Notes: generated from the letters alone by a model not told the origin. A stretch of DNA of 11,499 bases from an uncultured Spirochaetales bacterium (GCA_934276695.1 CAKQTF010000017.1:1-11499); one strand, 5' to 3'. Shown: positions 1-7,330, counted from the stretch's first letter. Numbers and translations are program-made.

Positions 1-397
1 GTGCGCCACCGAGTGTGCCTGGTATGCCAGCAAGCTTTTCCAGCCCTATTAGATGATGCTCAATCGATTTGTTGATTATATTGTCAAGCGTCTCTCCTGC
101 ATAGGCAATGATCAGGCCTCCTTTCAGTGTTATGCTTTTCATGCTCCTTGTTGATAGTATCAGGCCGTTGAATCCATCATCACTGATCAGTGTATGAGTC
201 CCGTAGCCTATCACTGCTATCCCAAGATTGCGCCTGTATGCTGATTCAAGCACCTCAGTGCATTCATTCAGATCTCTTGGCTCAGCATAGAAGACAGCAT
301 TCCCTCCAATCCTGAGCATGCTCTCCTTATTCAGTGGATGATTCTCCCGCAGGCATATGAGATCCCTGAGATAACCGCTTAGCTTTTCCATATACAT
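1..397 (-). CDS. murB: UDP-N-acetylenolpyruvoylglucosamine reductase (MurB), N-terminal part
   Basis: The reverse strand encodes about 132 residues, and the gene runs off the left edge. MurB is the cytoplasmic FAD/NADPH enzyme that reduces UDP-GlcNAc-enolpyruvate to UDP-MurNAc in peptidoglycan precursor synthesis. Seen in the translation: LRIGGNA near residues 28-34, an EPRD segment at 39-42, the FAD-phosphate loop GYGTHTLISDDGF at about 64-76, and LEKLAGIPGTLGGA at the window edge. These match the family pattern RIGG.A, EPR, GxGSN.L..D.G and GIPG.xGGA. One oddity is Thr-His where most family members have Ser-Asn in the FAD loop. Two in-frame ATGs (397 and 391) are possible starts, and neither has a Shine-Dalgarno site, but a TATAAT lies only 3 or 9 nt upstream. 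The gene is divergent from cysS across 94 bp. The family call is firm; the start is not. Confidence 0.9.
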   Translation of the reverse strand, partial: MYMEKLSGYLRDLICLRENHPLNKESMLRIGGNAVFYAEPRDLNECTEVLESAYRRNLGIAVIGYGTHTLISDDGFNGLILSTRSMKSITLKGGLIIAYAGETLDNIINKSIEHHLIGLEKLAGIPGTLGGA

Positions 398-400
398 TAT

Positions 401-406
401 ATTATA
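401..406 (-). promoter_or_regulatory. -10 element (TATAAT) abutting murB
   Basis: On the minus strand a perfect TATAAT sits 3 nt before the ATG at 397 and 9 nt before the ATG at 391. A start site about 7 nt downstream would give an mRNA with almost no leader, and no Shine-Dalgarno is present. No good -35 hexamer is found 16-18 nt upstream, so this could be chance in an AT-rich spacer. Confidence 0.4.
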
Positions 407-438
407 CTATATAAAAGATGACTTTGATTCATCTGATG

Positions 439-467
439 TTGAAATTGAAAGGCTAAAACCTTACCAT
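439..467 (+). promoter_or_regulatory. putative SigA promoter of cysS
   Basis: TTGAAA (439-444, 5/6 to consensus) and TACCAT (462-467, 4/6) are separated by 17 nt, predicting transcription from about 474. The leader would be only about 18 nt and would contain the Shine-Dalgarno GGGAGGG at 479-485. The -10 is poor, so confidence is moderate. Confidence 0.45.
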
Positions 468-491
468 TGGAAAATCTCGGGAGGGATTATT

Positions 492-1901
492 ATGAGAATA
501 TATAATACTATGGACCGCAGGGTTGAGGAATTCGTTCCTATAAGAGAAGGGAAGGCTTCCATGTACTGCTGTGGCCCGACAGTATATAACTATGCACATA
601 TCGGAAATCTCAGGACTTTCATATTCGAGGATATCCTTCGGAGGACACTTGAGGAAAACGGATATAAAGTCACTCATTGCATGAATATAACAGATGTCGG
701 CCATCTTACAGGAGATGGAGATGACGGAGAGGATAAGCTAGGTAAGAGAAGCCGTGAGACCGGCATGTCAGTGTGGGATATCGCAGCTTTCTACACAGAT
801 GCTTTCTTTAAGGATACGAAAGCGCTCAACATAGAAAGGCCATCTATTGTCTGTAAGGCGACTGATCATATAGAAGATATGATCAAGCTGATCAAGAGGC
901 TTGAAGATGGCGGGCATACATATATATCAGGCGGCAATGTGTATTTCTCGATCGATTCCATAGATGACTATGGAAAGCTGGCTAAGCTTAATCTGGATGA
1001 CCTGAGAAGCGGTGCAAGAATCGAGGTTGACTCAAATAAGAGGAATCCTAAGGATTTTGTGCTCTGGTTCACGAATTCTAAATTCGGAGAGCAGGCGATG
1101 ATGTGGGATAGCCCTTGGGGCAGAGGATATCCTGGCTGGCATATTGAATGCTCTGCTATGTCAATGAAATACCTGGGAGAGCATTTTGACATACACTGTG
1201 GAGGAATAGATGCAATTCCAGTGCATCATACGAATGAGATTGCACAGAGCGAGGCAGCCACAGGCAAGAAATGGGTTGATTACTGGTGCCATGGCGAATT
1301 CCTTCTGAATGATAAAGGCAAGATGAGCAAGTCTACAGGAGAGTTCCTTACACTGTCCGTTCTTGTTGATCATGGTTATGATCCGCTTGATTATAGGTAT
1401 TTCTGTCTTACAGGACATTACCGGAGCCAGCTTAAGTTCTCATATGAGGCAATGAACCATGCGAAATCCGCACGGGAAGGAATCAATGCAAGGATAGCAG
1501 AGCTAAAAAGCAGAACCAAGCCTTCTGCGGAATACGGTGATGCTGCTAAGAAGTATGTTGACTCGTTTGAAGATGCAATGGCAAATGATCTTAAATGTCC
1601 AGAGGCTCTCTCGCAGCTGCATATGCTTTTAAAGGATCCTGATGTACCTGATGGAGATAAGCTTGCAGCCTCTTATAAGATGGACCGCATACTTGGCCTT
1701 GATCTGGATAAGGTACAGGCAAAGAAGGAAGAGACTGTCGGCAGCGATGCTGAATGGGATCTTGTAAGGGAACGTTCTGAAGCAAAGAAGGCAAAAGATT
1801 TTGCCCGTGCAGATAAAATAAGAGAAGAGCTTCTGTCCAGAGGCTATATAGTGAAAGACACACCGAATGGCCCTGTGCTGGAAAAAAGCAAAAATCTGTA
1901 A
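492..1901 (+). CDS. cysS: cysteinyl-tRNA synthetase
   Basis: Class I aminoacyl-tRNA synthetase of 469 aa that charges tRNA-Cys with cysteine in the cytoplasm. The HIGH-type motif HIGN is at residues 36-39 and KMSKS at 277-281. The zinc ligands expected for CysS are visible: C27 in the CCGPT segment, C220 in WHIECSAMS, and H245 and E249 in HHTNE. The C-terminal helical domain ends in the typical AKDFARADKIREELLSRGY segment. Length is normal for the family. The start is fixed by GGGAGGG (479-485) seven nt upstream of the ATG. The predicted leader is far too short for a T-box riboswitch, which often controls aminoacyl-tRNA synthetase genes in Bacillota. The gene is followed 27 nt later by an ECF sigma factor with no terminator between them, so co-transcription is likely. 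The usual Bacillota neighbours (cysE, Mini-III, rlmB) do not follow here. Confidence 0.97.
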   Translation: MRIYNTMDRRVEEFVPIREGKASMYCCGPTVYNYAHIGNLRTFIFEDILRRTLEENGYKVTHCMNITDVGHLTGDGDDGEDKLGKRSRETGMSVWDIAAFYTDAFFKDTKALNIERPSIVCKATDHIEDMIKLIKRLEDGGHTYISGGNVYFSIDSIDDYGKLAKLNLDDLRSGARIEVDSNKRNPKDFVLWFTNSKFGEQAMMWDSPWGRGYPGWHIECSAMSMKYLGEHFDIHCGGIDAIPVHHTNEIAQSEAATGKKWVDYWCHGEFLLNDKGKMSKSTGEFLTLSVLVDHGYDPLDYRYFCLTGHYRSQLKFSYEAMNHAKSAREGINARIAELKSRTKPSAEYGDAAKKYVDSFEDAMANDLKCPEALSQLHMLLKDPDVPDGDKLAASYKMDRILGLDLDKVQAKKEETVGSDAEWDLVRERSEAKKAKDFARADKIREELLSRGYIVKDTPNGPVLEKSKNL

Positions 1902-1928
1902 CCATTTTAGAGGATAGTTGTTAAAGTT

Positions 1929-2462
1929 ATGGAAATAAAGAGTACTGACCGCGATGATTTCAGGGCTGTGTACGAGGCGGATTATCATCTGATAATGCAG
2001 GTGATTCAGCACATCGTATACAATCTTGAGATTGCTGAGGATCTCACTCAGGAAACGTTTGAAAGGTTCTATGTCAAGAATATGACATTCCCTAGCGAGG
2101 ATGATGCAAGGTACTGGCTTCTCAGAGTTGCGAAGAATCTTGCATTGAATCATATTAGGCGTAACAAGCGTGAGATCCAGATGGTCGAGAAGATAAGGAA
2201 GATGCCCTCTTCTGTCTCTACTGATAAGGATGGGATGAAGAGTGTGATAGAGGAAGAGAGCAAAAGGGAAGTCCGGCTTGCTATCAATCAGCTTCCTGAG
2301 AATCTCAGACTGGTGATCCAGCTGAAGGAGTTTTCCGGGCTGGATTACAAGTCAATAGGTAAAGTGCTTGGCATTTCTGAGACGAATGTGAAGGTAAGAG
2401 TCCATAGAGCCCGGAAAAAGCTTGAGGAACTGCTTACGTCGGAGGACAAAGATGTGTATTGA
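1929..2462 (+). CDS. ECF-type RNA polymerase sigma-70 family sigma factor
   Basis: A 177-aa protein with the two-domain layout of extracytoplasmic-function sigma factors. Region 2 covers about residues 14-82, with the characteristic EIAEDLTQETFERFY segment (34-48) and DARYWLLRVAKNLALNHIRR (59-78), which contact the -10 element and core polymerase. A variable linker follows. Region 4 is at about 116-170, with LPENLRLVIQLKEFSGLDY and the helix-turn-helix IGKVLGISETNVKVRVHRARKKL that reads the -35 element. There is no region 1 or 3. The nearest Shine-Dalgarno-like stretch, AGAGGAT (1909-1915), lies 13 nt before the ATG, which is longer than optimal, and no in-frame alternative start fits better. 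The 3' end overlaps the anti-sigma gene by 11 nt, the usual sign of a cognate pair. I see no dedicated ECF-type promoter in the 27-nt gap after cysS. The regulon is unknown. Confidence 0.92.
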   Translation: MEIKSTDRDDFRAVYEADYHLIMQVIQHIVYNLEIAEDLTQETFERFYVKNMTFPSEDDARYWLLRVAKNLALNHIRRNKREIQMVEKIRKMPSSVSTDKDGMKSVIEEESKREVRLAINQLPENLRLVIQLKEFSGLDYKSIGKVLGISETNVKVRVHRARKKLEELLTSEDKDVY

Positions 2463-2985
2463 TAGTCAGATGTTGTCTGCATATCTGGACAATGAGCTTA
2501 AAGAACCATATAAGACACAGGTCCAGGAGCATCTGGAGCATTGCGCAGCCTGCCGCAAGCAGCTTGCTGATATGAGAGGTCTTGATGATCTGATCAGAAG
2601 CACTAGGACTTCCGATAAGCTTCTTGATAGAAAGAAGGATGTCATATTCAGCACTCTTGATGATAAGTACTTCAGAAAGGGGAAGAAGATAAGCTTTATC
2701 AGGCGTAAAGTTGAAATGAGCCTTCCTGCGATGATTACAGCTGCAGCTGCTGTGGTATTCATCTTCATCGGCGGTTTTATGTTCTTCGGATCAAATCCAG
2801 CTCAGACAGATGACATACTGCCTTCATTCGCTGTTGCTGCAGATCAGCAGAATGTAAGGTATGTGTCGTCAGGAAAAGGCAGCCTGGATGATTATACTCT
2901 GGAAGAGATAATGCAGTATCTTGATGGCAAGGGCTATAATGTCAATATAACACTTAAGGGACTCCAGCCGATTGGCACAAACTGA
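2452..2985 (+). CDS. membrane anti-sigma factor with zinc-binding ZAS domain
   Basis: A 177-aa protein that probably sequesters the preceding sigma factor. The start is placed at the ATG at 2452 because GGAGGA (2441-2446) lies five nt upstream. A longer reading from 2422 would add ten residues with no ribosome site. The N-terminal cytoplasmic domain carries HLEHCAAC, giving H27-x3-C31-x2-C34, the ZAS zinc signature. C2, placed 25 residues before H27, fits the fourth ligand position of the ZAS fold and supports this start. One transmembrane helix spans about residues 92-113 (PAMITAAAAVVFIFIGGFMFF). An extracytoplasmic tail of about 65 residues follows, with no domain I recognise. The topology resembles RsiW-type anti-sigma factors, which are released by regulated intramembrane proteolysis. 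Signal and protease here are unknown. Confidence 0.9.
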   Translation: MCIDSQMLSAYLDNELKEPYKTQVQEHLEHCAACRKQLADMRGLDDLIRSTRTSDKLLDRKKDVIFSTLDDKYFRKGKKISFIRRKVEMSLPAMITAAAAVVFIFIGGFMFFGSNPAQTDDILPSFAVAADQQNVRYVSSGKGSLDDYTLEEIMQYLDGKGYNVNITLKGLQPIGTN

Positions 2986-2998
2986 TATCATCGGCTGG
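2964..2998 (+). repeat. inverted repeat spanning the anti-sigma stop codon
   Basis: CCAGCCGAT (2964-2972) and ATCGGCTGG (2990-2998) form a perfect 9-bp stem with a 17-nt loop that contains the TGA stop codon. There is no T-run on either side, so this is not a classical intrinsic terminator. It lies in the short convergent space before the 3' end of glgA. Confidence 0.6.
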
Positions 2999-3011
2999 TA
3001 TGATGATGGAG

Positions 3012-3045
3012 ACCCTATCCTGATATAGCTCCTGCATGGGGTTTA
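3012..3045 (+). terminator. weak candidate terminator after the anti-sigma gene
   Basis: ACCCTAT (3012-3018) can pair with ATGGGGT (3036-3042), including one G-U wobble that forms only in plus-strand RNA. The loop is 17 nt and a short TTTA overlaps the end of the stem. The T-tract is poor. This is the only terminator-like structure between the convergent genes. Confidence 0.25.
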
Positions 3046-3053
3046 TCCTGAAA

Positions 3054-4511
3054 TTACATCAAGGAATAAAGATTTCTGTATATATCTGAGGAACTTTTCC
3101 AGGACCAGTCCTGCGCCATTCCTCTCTTTGCAATTGCCTGCCATGAGTCAGGCCTGCAGCAGAATACATAGTATGCATGCTTTATCCTGTCAAGAAGGTT
3201 CTCTCCTGAATAACCGCAGAATGTGAAGCCTGTTCCGGTATCATCGAACTGGTTGTACGGTTCAACTGTATCCTTAAGCCCTCCGATTTCATGGACAATA
3301 GGCACCGTGCCATATTTCAGTGCTATCAGCTGTGTCAGTCCGCATGGCTCAAATGCACTCGGGACAAGAAGAGCATCACTTCCTGCATATATCTGATGTG
3401 CAAGTTCTTCGTCATAGCAGATGTTTGCGCTTATCCTGTCAGGATACCTGTTCTGGAAATAGTGCAGCATATCCTCATATTGTCTTTCTCCAGTCCCTAA
3501 TACTATCAGGTTGATATTCATACTGCATAGTTCATCGATTATCATGCTGGTTATATCCAGGCCTTTCTGATCTGTGAGCCTGGATATCATGGCAATAGTG
3601 AATGCTTCTGGATCCTCCTTCAGTTTCAGCTTCCTCTGCAGGGCCGTCTTATTCATCCTTTTTGCTTCCGTGAACCTTCCTATGCTGTATTTCTCTGGTA
3701 TTAGTGAATCAGTTTCAGGGTTCCATATGGAGTAGTCGATGCCATTCAGTATTCCCCATAACCTGTCTCTTCTCCATCTCAGGATGTCATCAAGCCCATC
3801 AGAGAATTCAGGCGTCTGTATTTCCTCTGCATAGGATCTGGATACTGTTGTAATGTAATCTGAATACACTATTCCGCCACGCAGCATGGAGCAGTTCCAG
3901 TCGGATGCAGGATACCGTCTGTCCTGATAAGGGCTGACCAGGAGCCCCGGCAGGAAGCATGAGTCCGGAAGTCCTGTGATCCATTTGATATGACCAGTAT
4001 TCCATGTCCCCTGGAATCTGATATTATGGATTGTCATGACTGTTCTTATTCCACGGAAGAACTGACTGCCCTGAAACAGTGTGTTCAGGTAGACTGGGAT
4101 AAGGGCGCTCTGCCAGTCGTGGCAATGGATGATATCCGGCCTGAATCCGATGAGCGGAAGCGATGATAGAACTGCTTTTGAGAAATATGCGAAGCGTTCA
4201 AGGTCCTGGAACATATCATAGTATGGGACAATTCCAGAGAAATACTGTTCATTATCGATGAAATAATATGTGATGCTGTCTAATATAAGCCTCTTCACTC
4301 CGACATAGATTCTATCATCCATCTGAAAGCAGCAGATATCCTCCATCTGATCTCTGTAGCATTTGCTTATTGCATGATAGTCTGGCAATATGACACGTAT
4401 ATCATATTCTTTTCTGTCGAAGGTTTTTGGCAGACTGCCGATTACATCTGCCAGTCCTCCTGTCTTTACGAATGGGACACACTCGGATGCAGCAAACAGT
4501 ATTCTTTTCAT
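3054..4511 (-). CDS. glgA: glycogen/starch synthase (ADP-glucose type, GT5)
   Basis: A 485-aa cytoplasmic glycosyltransferase that elongates alpha-1,4-glucan from ADP-glucose. The N-terminal GT-B domain begins with the family signature VKTGGLADVIGSLP, including the KxGGL motif at 16-20 that binds the donor. The C-terminal domain has SRLTDQKGLD around residue 316 (K316 in QKGL) and FEPCGLTQLIALKYG at 387-401, with the conserved E388 region, followed by GGLKDTV. Length matches bacterial GlgA. The start is firm because homologues begin at this point, yet there is no Shine-Dalgarno. Instead a SigA-like promoter ends 6 nt before the ATG, suggesting a leaderless mRNA. No glgB, glgC, glgD or glgP lies beside it, although Bacillota usually keep these in one operon. 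The gene converges on the anti-sigma gene and diverges from valS. Confidence 0.96.
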   Translation of the reverse strand: MKRILFAASECVPFVKTGGLADVIGSLPKTFDRKEYDIRVILPDYHAISKCYRDQMEDICCFQMDDRIYVGVKRLILDSITYYFIDNEQYFSGIVPYYDMFQDLERFAYFSKAVLSSLPLIGFRPDIIHCHDWQSALIPVYLNTLFQGSQFFRGIRTVMTIHNIRFQGTWNTGHIKWITGLPDSCFLPGLLVSPYQDRRYPASDWNCSMLRGGIVYSDYITTVSRSYAEEIQTPEFSDGLDDILRWRRDRLWGILNGIDYSIWNPETDSLIPEKYSIGRFTEAKRMNKTALQRKLKLKEDPEAFTIAMISRLTDQKGLDITSMIIDELCSMNINLIVLGTGERQYEDMLHYFQNRYPDRISANICYDEELAHQIYAGSDALLVPSAFEPCGLTQLIALKYGTVPIVHEIGGLKDTVEPYNQFDDTGTGFTFCGYSGENLLDRIKHAYYVFCCRPDSWQAIAKRGMAQDWSWKSSSDIYRNLYSLM

Positions 4512-4517
4512 AATCTG

Positions 4518-4546
4518 ATTTTAGCTTTGGAATCATGCAAAGTCAA
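4518..4546 (-). promoter_or_regulatory. putative SigA promoter of glgA (leaderless)
   Basis: On the minus strand TTGACT (4541-4546, 5/6) and TAAAAT (4518-4523, 5/6) are separated by exactly 17 nt. The last base of the -10 lies 6 nt before the A of the glgA start codon at 4511, so transcription would start at or within one or two bases of the ATG. No AGGAGG-like site is found in the preceding 30 nt. Confidence 0.6.
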
Positions 4547-4592
4547 AGTTTATAAGATCAGTGCTTAAACTGCTTATGAATGGCTATCTTTG

Positions 4593-4621
4593 TTGGCAAT
4601 TAGAGTCGTTTCTGGTATTAT
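4593..4621 (+). promoter_or_regulatory. putative SigA promoter of valS with extended -10
   Basis: TTGGCA (4593-4598) and TATTAT (4616-4621) are 17 nt apart. A TG at 4613-4614 gives an extended -10. The predicted start near 4628 leaves a leader of about 19 nt that contains the Shine-Dalgarno GGAGG at 4636-4640. Confidence 0.65.
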
Positions 4622-4646
4622 CGTAAATTGAATTTGGAGGAATATA

Positions 4647-7298
4647 ATGAAGGCAGTAGAACTAGCGAAGTCATATAATCCTAAGGACTTTGAAGATAGG
4701 ATTTATGAGGAATGGAAAGAAAAGGGTGAATTCGGCCCGAAGAATGATGGGGAAGGGCACTTCTCTGTTGTTATGCCACCTCCAAATGTCACTGGTATCC
4801 TTCATATGGGTCATGCTCTTAACAACAGTCTGCAGGACATAATAGTAAGATATAAGAGAATGACGGGGCTTCCTACTCTCTGGGTTCCAGGAACAGACCA
4901 TGCAGGAATAGCAACGCAGAATGTTGTAGAGAGACAGCTTGCAAAGGAAGGCTTGAGGCGTCAGGACCTTGGCCGTGAGAAATTCCTGGAAAGGACGTGG
5001 CAGGTAAAGGAAAAGCACCATGATATAATCAAGTCACAGCTTGAGAAGATGGGCTGTTCCTGTGATTGGCAGCACGAGAGGTTCACGATGGATGAAGGAC
5101 TATCAAAGGCTGTCAGAGAGGCTTTTGTGACTCTGTATGAGCGTGGGTTGATCTATAAAGGCAATTACCTTGTGAACTATTGCCCGAAGTGTGGGACTGC
5201 ACTTGCTGATGATGAGGTCGAATATGAGAATATGCCTGGTCATCTATATGATGTCAGGTATCCATATGCAGATGGGTCAGGATATATAACTGTTGCAACG
5301 ACAAGGCCTGAGACAATGTTCGGTGATGTTGCTGTTGCTGTCAATCCTGATGATGAGCGCTATAAGGCCGTTGTAGGAAAAATGCTTCATCTGCCACTGA
5401 CAGATAAGGATATACCGATAATCGCAGATTCATTTGTTGATATGGAATTTGGGACAGGAATGGTCAAGATAACTCCTGCGCATGATCCTAATGACTGGGA
5501 GTGCGGAAGAAGGCATGGTCTGGAAGCGATTAACCTTCTGAATCCTGATGGCACGTTGAATGAGAATGTCCCTGAGAAATACCGAGGTCTCAAGGCTGTT
5601 GAAGCAAGAGACCTTGTTGTAGCAGATCTGAAAGAACAGGGCTATCTTGCAAAGGTAACTGATCATGCACATGATGTTGGGCACTGCTATAGATGCCACA
5701 CTGTTGTTGAGCCGTATCTTTCAGAGCAGTGGTTTGTCCGTATGCGAGGAATGGCTGACAAGGCTATAGATGCATGGAGGAAAGGGGATATTGTCTTCTA
5801 TCCAAAGAGATGGGAGAACACATATCTTCACTGGATGGAGAATATAAGGGACTGGTGTATTTCACGGCAGCTGTGGTGGGGCCACAGGATTCCTGTATGG
5901 TACTGCGAGGAGTGCGGTGAGATGATAGTGTCCAGAGAGGATCCTACAGAGTGCCCGAAATGCCATTCTGACAGGCTCAGACAGGAGAATGATGTGCTTG
6001 ATACATGGTTCTCATCATGGCTCTGGCCGTTCTCCACATTAGGCTGGCCTGATAAGACACCTGATCTTGATCGGTTCTTCCCGACTAATACACTGGTAAG
6101 TGCATATGATATAATATTCTTCTGGATTTCCAGAATGATAATGGCTTCTGAGGAATTCCTCGGTCAGGCTCCTTTCCGGGATATCGTGATCACTGGCCTA
6201 GTCAGGGATAGCCAGGGGAGAAAGATGAGTAAATCCCTTGGAAACGGCATCGATCCTATCGAGGTGATTAACCAGTATGGGGCAGATGCAATGAAATTCA
6301 CGCTCTGCTACCTTGCTGCGCAGGGACAGGATGTTCTTATAGACATGAAGTCTTTCCAGCTTGGATCAAGATTTGCTAATAAGATCTGGAATGCAACAAG
6401 ATTCCTCCTTATGAACCTTGAGGGACGTGAGCTTGTGACAATAAACCGCAGCCAGCTCAATACCATGGATAGATGGATATACAATCAGCTTAACAATGCA
6501 GCAAGAGCAATCAAGCAGGCAATGGATGGATATCATTTCAATGAGGCTGCACAGACAATCTATAGCTTCTTCTGGAATGATTTCTGTGATTGGTATATCG
6601 AGGCATCCAAGCAGAGGCTCCTCAATGGCAGTGATGATGAGAAGAATCTGCAGGTATCAATCCTGATGGATGTTCTTGAGGAATCAATGCGGCTTATGCA
6701 TCCTTTCCTGTCATTCCTTACAGAAGAGATATATCAGAAGCTTCCGAATCATAAGGGTGATGTGATCTCTGCAGAATATCCTGTGTATATGGCAGAAAGA
6801 GAGGATAAGGATGCTGAGAGACTTGTAGCTGCTCTGCAGGACGGCATAAAGCTTGTGCGTGCAGTCAGATCAAATCTCCAGATTGGTCCAGAGAAGAAAG
6901 TCAAAGTTGTGATAAGGCCTGGCAAGGACTTCTTTGCTTCGTCATTCTACAGGGAAGAGGCTTCTCTGATGGGTGTATTCATGGGGGCAAGCAATGTTGT
7001 CATAGACATGGATTGCAGTGAGGATGTGTCAAGTGCGTTCCCTTCTCATGGATTAGGCTTTGATGCATTTATCTTTGTTAGGGATGCGATTGATGTGGAA
7101 GGTGAGATAAGGAAGCTTTCATCAGAGATTGAGAAGACGCAGGGACTGCTTGCCCAGTCTAAAAAGAAGCTTTCAAATGAGAGCTTCATATCACATGCTA
7201 AGCCAGAGGCAATCGAGAAAGAGAAATCAAAGAAAGCAGAATTTGAAGAGAAGATTTCAAAGAGCAGGGAGCATATAGCTCTTCTCAGGACACTCTGA
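4647..7298 (+). CDS. valS: valyl-tRNA synthetase
   Basis: An 883-aa class I synthetase that charges tRNA-Val and edits mischarged threonine. The HIGH-type motif HMGH is at 53-56 after PPPNVTGIL, and KMSKS is at 526-530. The CP1 editing domain carries TTRPETMFGD starting near 218. Four CxxC pairs are visible: C179/C182, C347/C350, C420/C423 and C436/C439, consistent with the zinc-binding knuckles found in many bacterial ValRS. The anticodon-binding domain follows. The C-terminal arm (about 820-883) is a charged coiled coil, EIRKLSSEIEKTQGLLAQ onward, as in typical bacterial enzymes. Length is normal. GGAGG six nt before the ATG sets the start. No T-box leader fits in the roughly 19-nt leader. 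folC, the common downstream partner, is absent; the gene is monocistronic and ends at a strong terminator. Confidence 0.98.
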   Translation: MKAVELAKSYNPKDFEDRIYEEWKEKGEFGPKNDGEGHFSVVMPPPNVTGILHMGHALNNSLQDIIVRYKRMTGLPTLWVPGTDHAGIATQNVVERQLAKEGLRRQDLGREKFLERTWQVKEKHHDIIKSQLEKMGCSCDWQHERFTMDEGLSKAVREAFVTLYERGLIYKGNYLVNYCPKCGTALADDEVEYENMPGHLYDVRYPYADGSGYITVATTRPETMFGDVAVAVNPDDERYKAVVGKMLHLPLTDKDIPIIADSFVDMEFGTGMVKITPAHDPNDWECGRRHGLEAINLLNPDGTLNENVPEKYRGLKAVEARDLVVADLKEQGYLAKVTDHAHDVGHCYRCHTVVEPYLSEQWFVRMRGMADKAIDAWRKGDIVFYPKRWENTYLHWMENIRDWCISRQLWWGHRIPVWYCEECGEMIVSREDPTECPKCHSDRLRQENDVLDTWFSSWLWPFSTLGWPDKTPDLDRFFPTNTLVSAYDIIFFWISRMIMASEEFLGQAPFRDIVITGLVRDSQGRKMSKSLGNGIDPIEVINQYGADAMKFTLCYLAAQGQDVLIDMKSFQLGSRFANKIWNATRFLLMNLEGRELVTINRSQLNTMDRWIYNQLNNAARAIKQAMDGYHFNEAAQTIYSFFWNDFCDWYIEASKQRLLNGSDDEKNLQVSILMDVLEESMRLMHPFLSFLTEEIYQKLPNHKGDVISAEYPVYMAEREDKDAERLVAALQDGIKLVRAVRSNLQIGPEKKVKVVIRPGKDFFASSFYREEASLMGVFMGASNVVIDMDCSEDVSSAFPSHGLGFDAFIFVRDAIDVEGEIRKLSSEIEKTQGLLAQSKKKLSNESFISHAKPEAIEKEKSKKAEFEEKISKSREHIALLRTL

Positions 7299-7330
7299 TC
7301 AGGATTCTCTGCTTAAATGCATACCGGAGT

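Noticed and set aside
1629..2153. 174-aa minus-strand reading frame antisense to cysS and the sigma gene
   Set aside because: It overlaps two well-supported genes, has no ribosome site or recognisable family, and its codons mirror the plus genes.
2422..2451. Upstream start for the anti-sigma protein (adds ten residues)
   Set aside because: GGAGGA at 2441-2446 serves the ATG at 2452, and C2 of that shorter form fits the ZAS zinc site. The longer start has no ribosome site.
4512..4646. Possible riboswitch or T-box before valS
   Set aside because: The predicted promoter leaves only about 19 nt of leader, and I see no stable stem-loop set in the interval.
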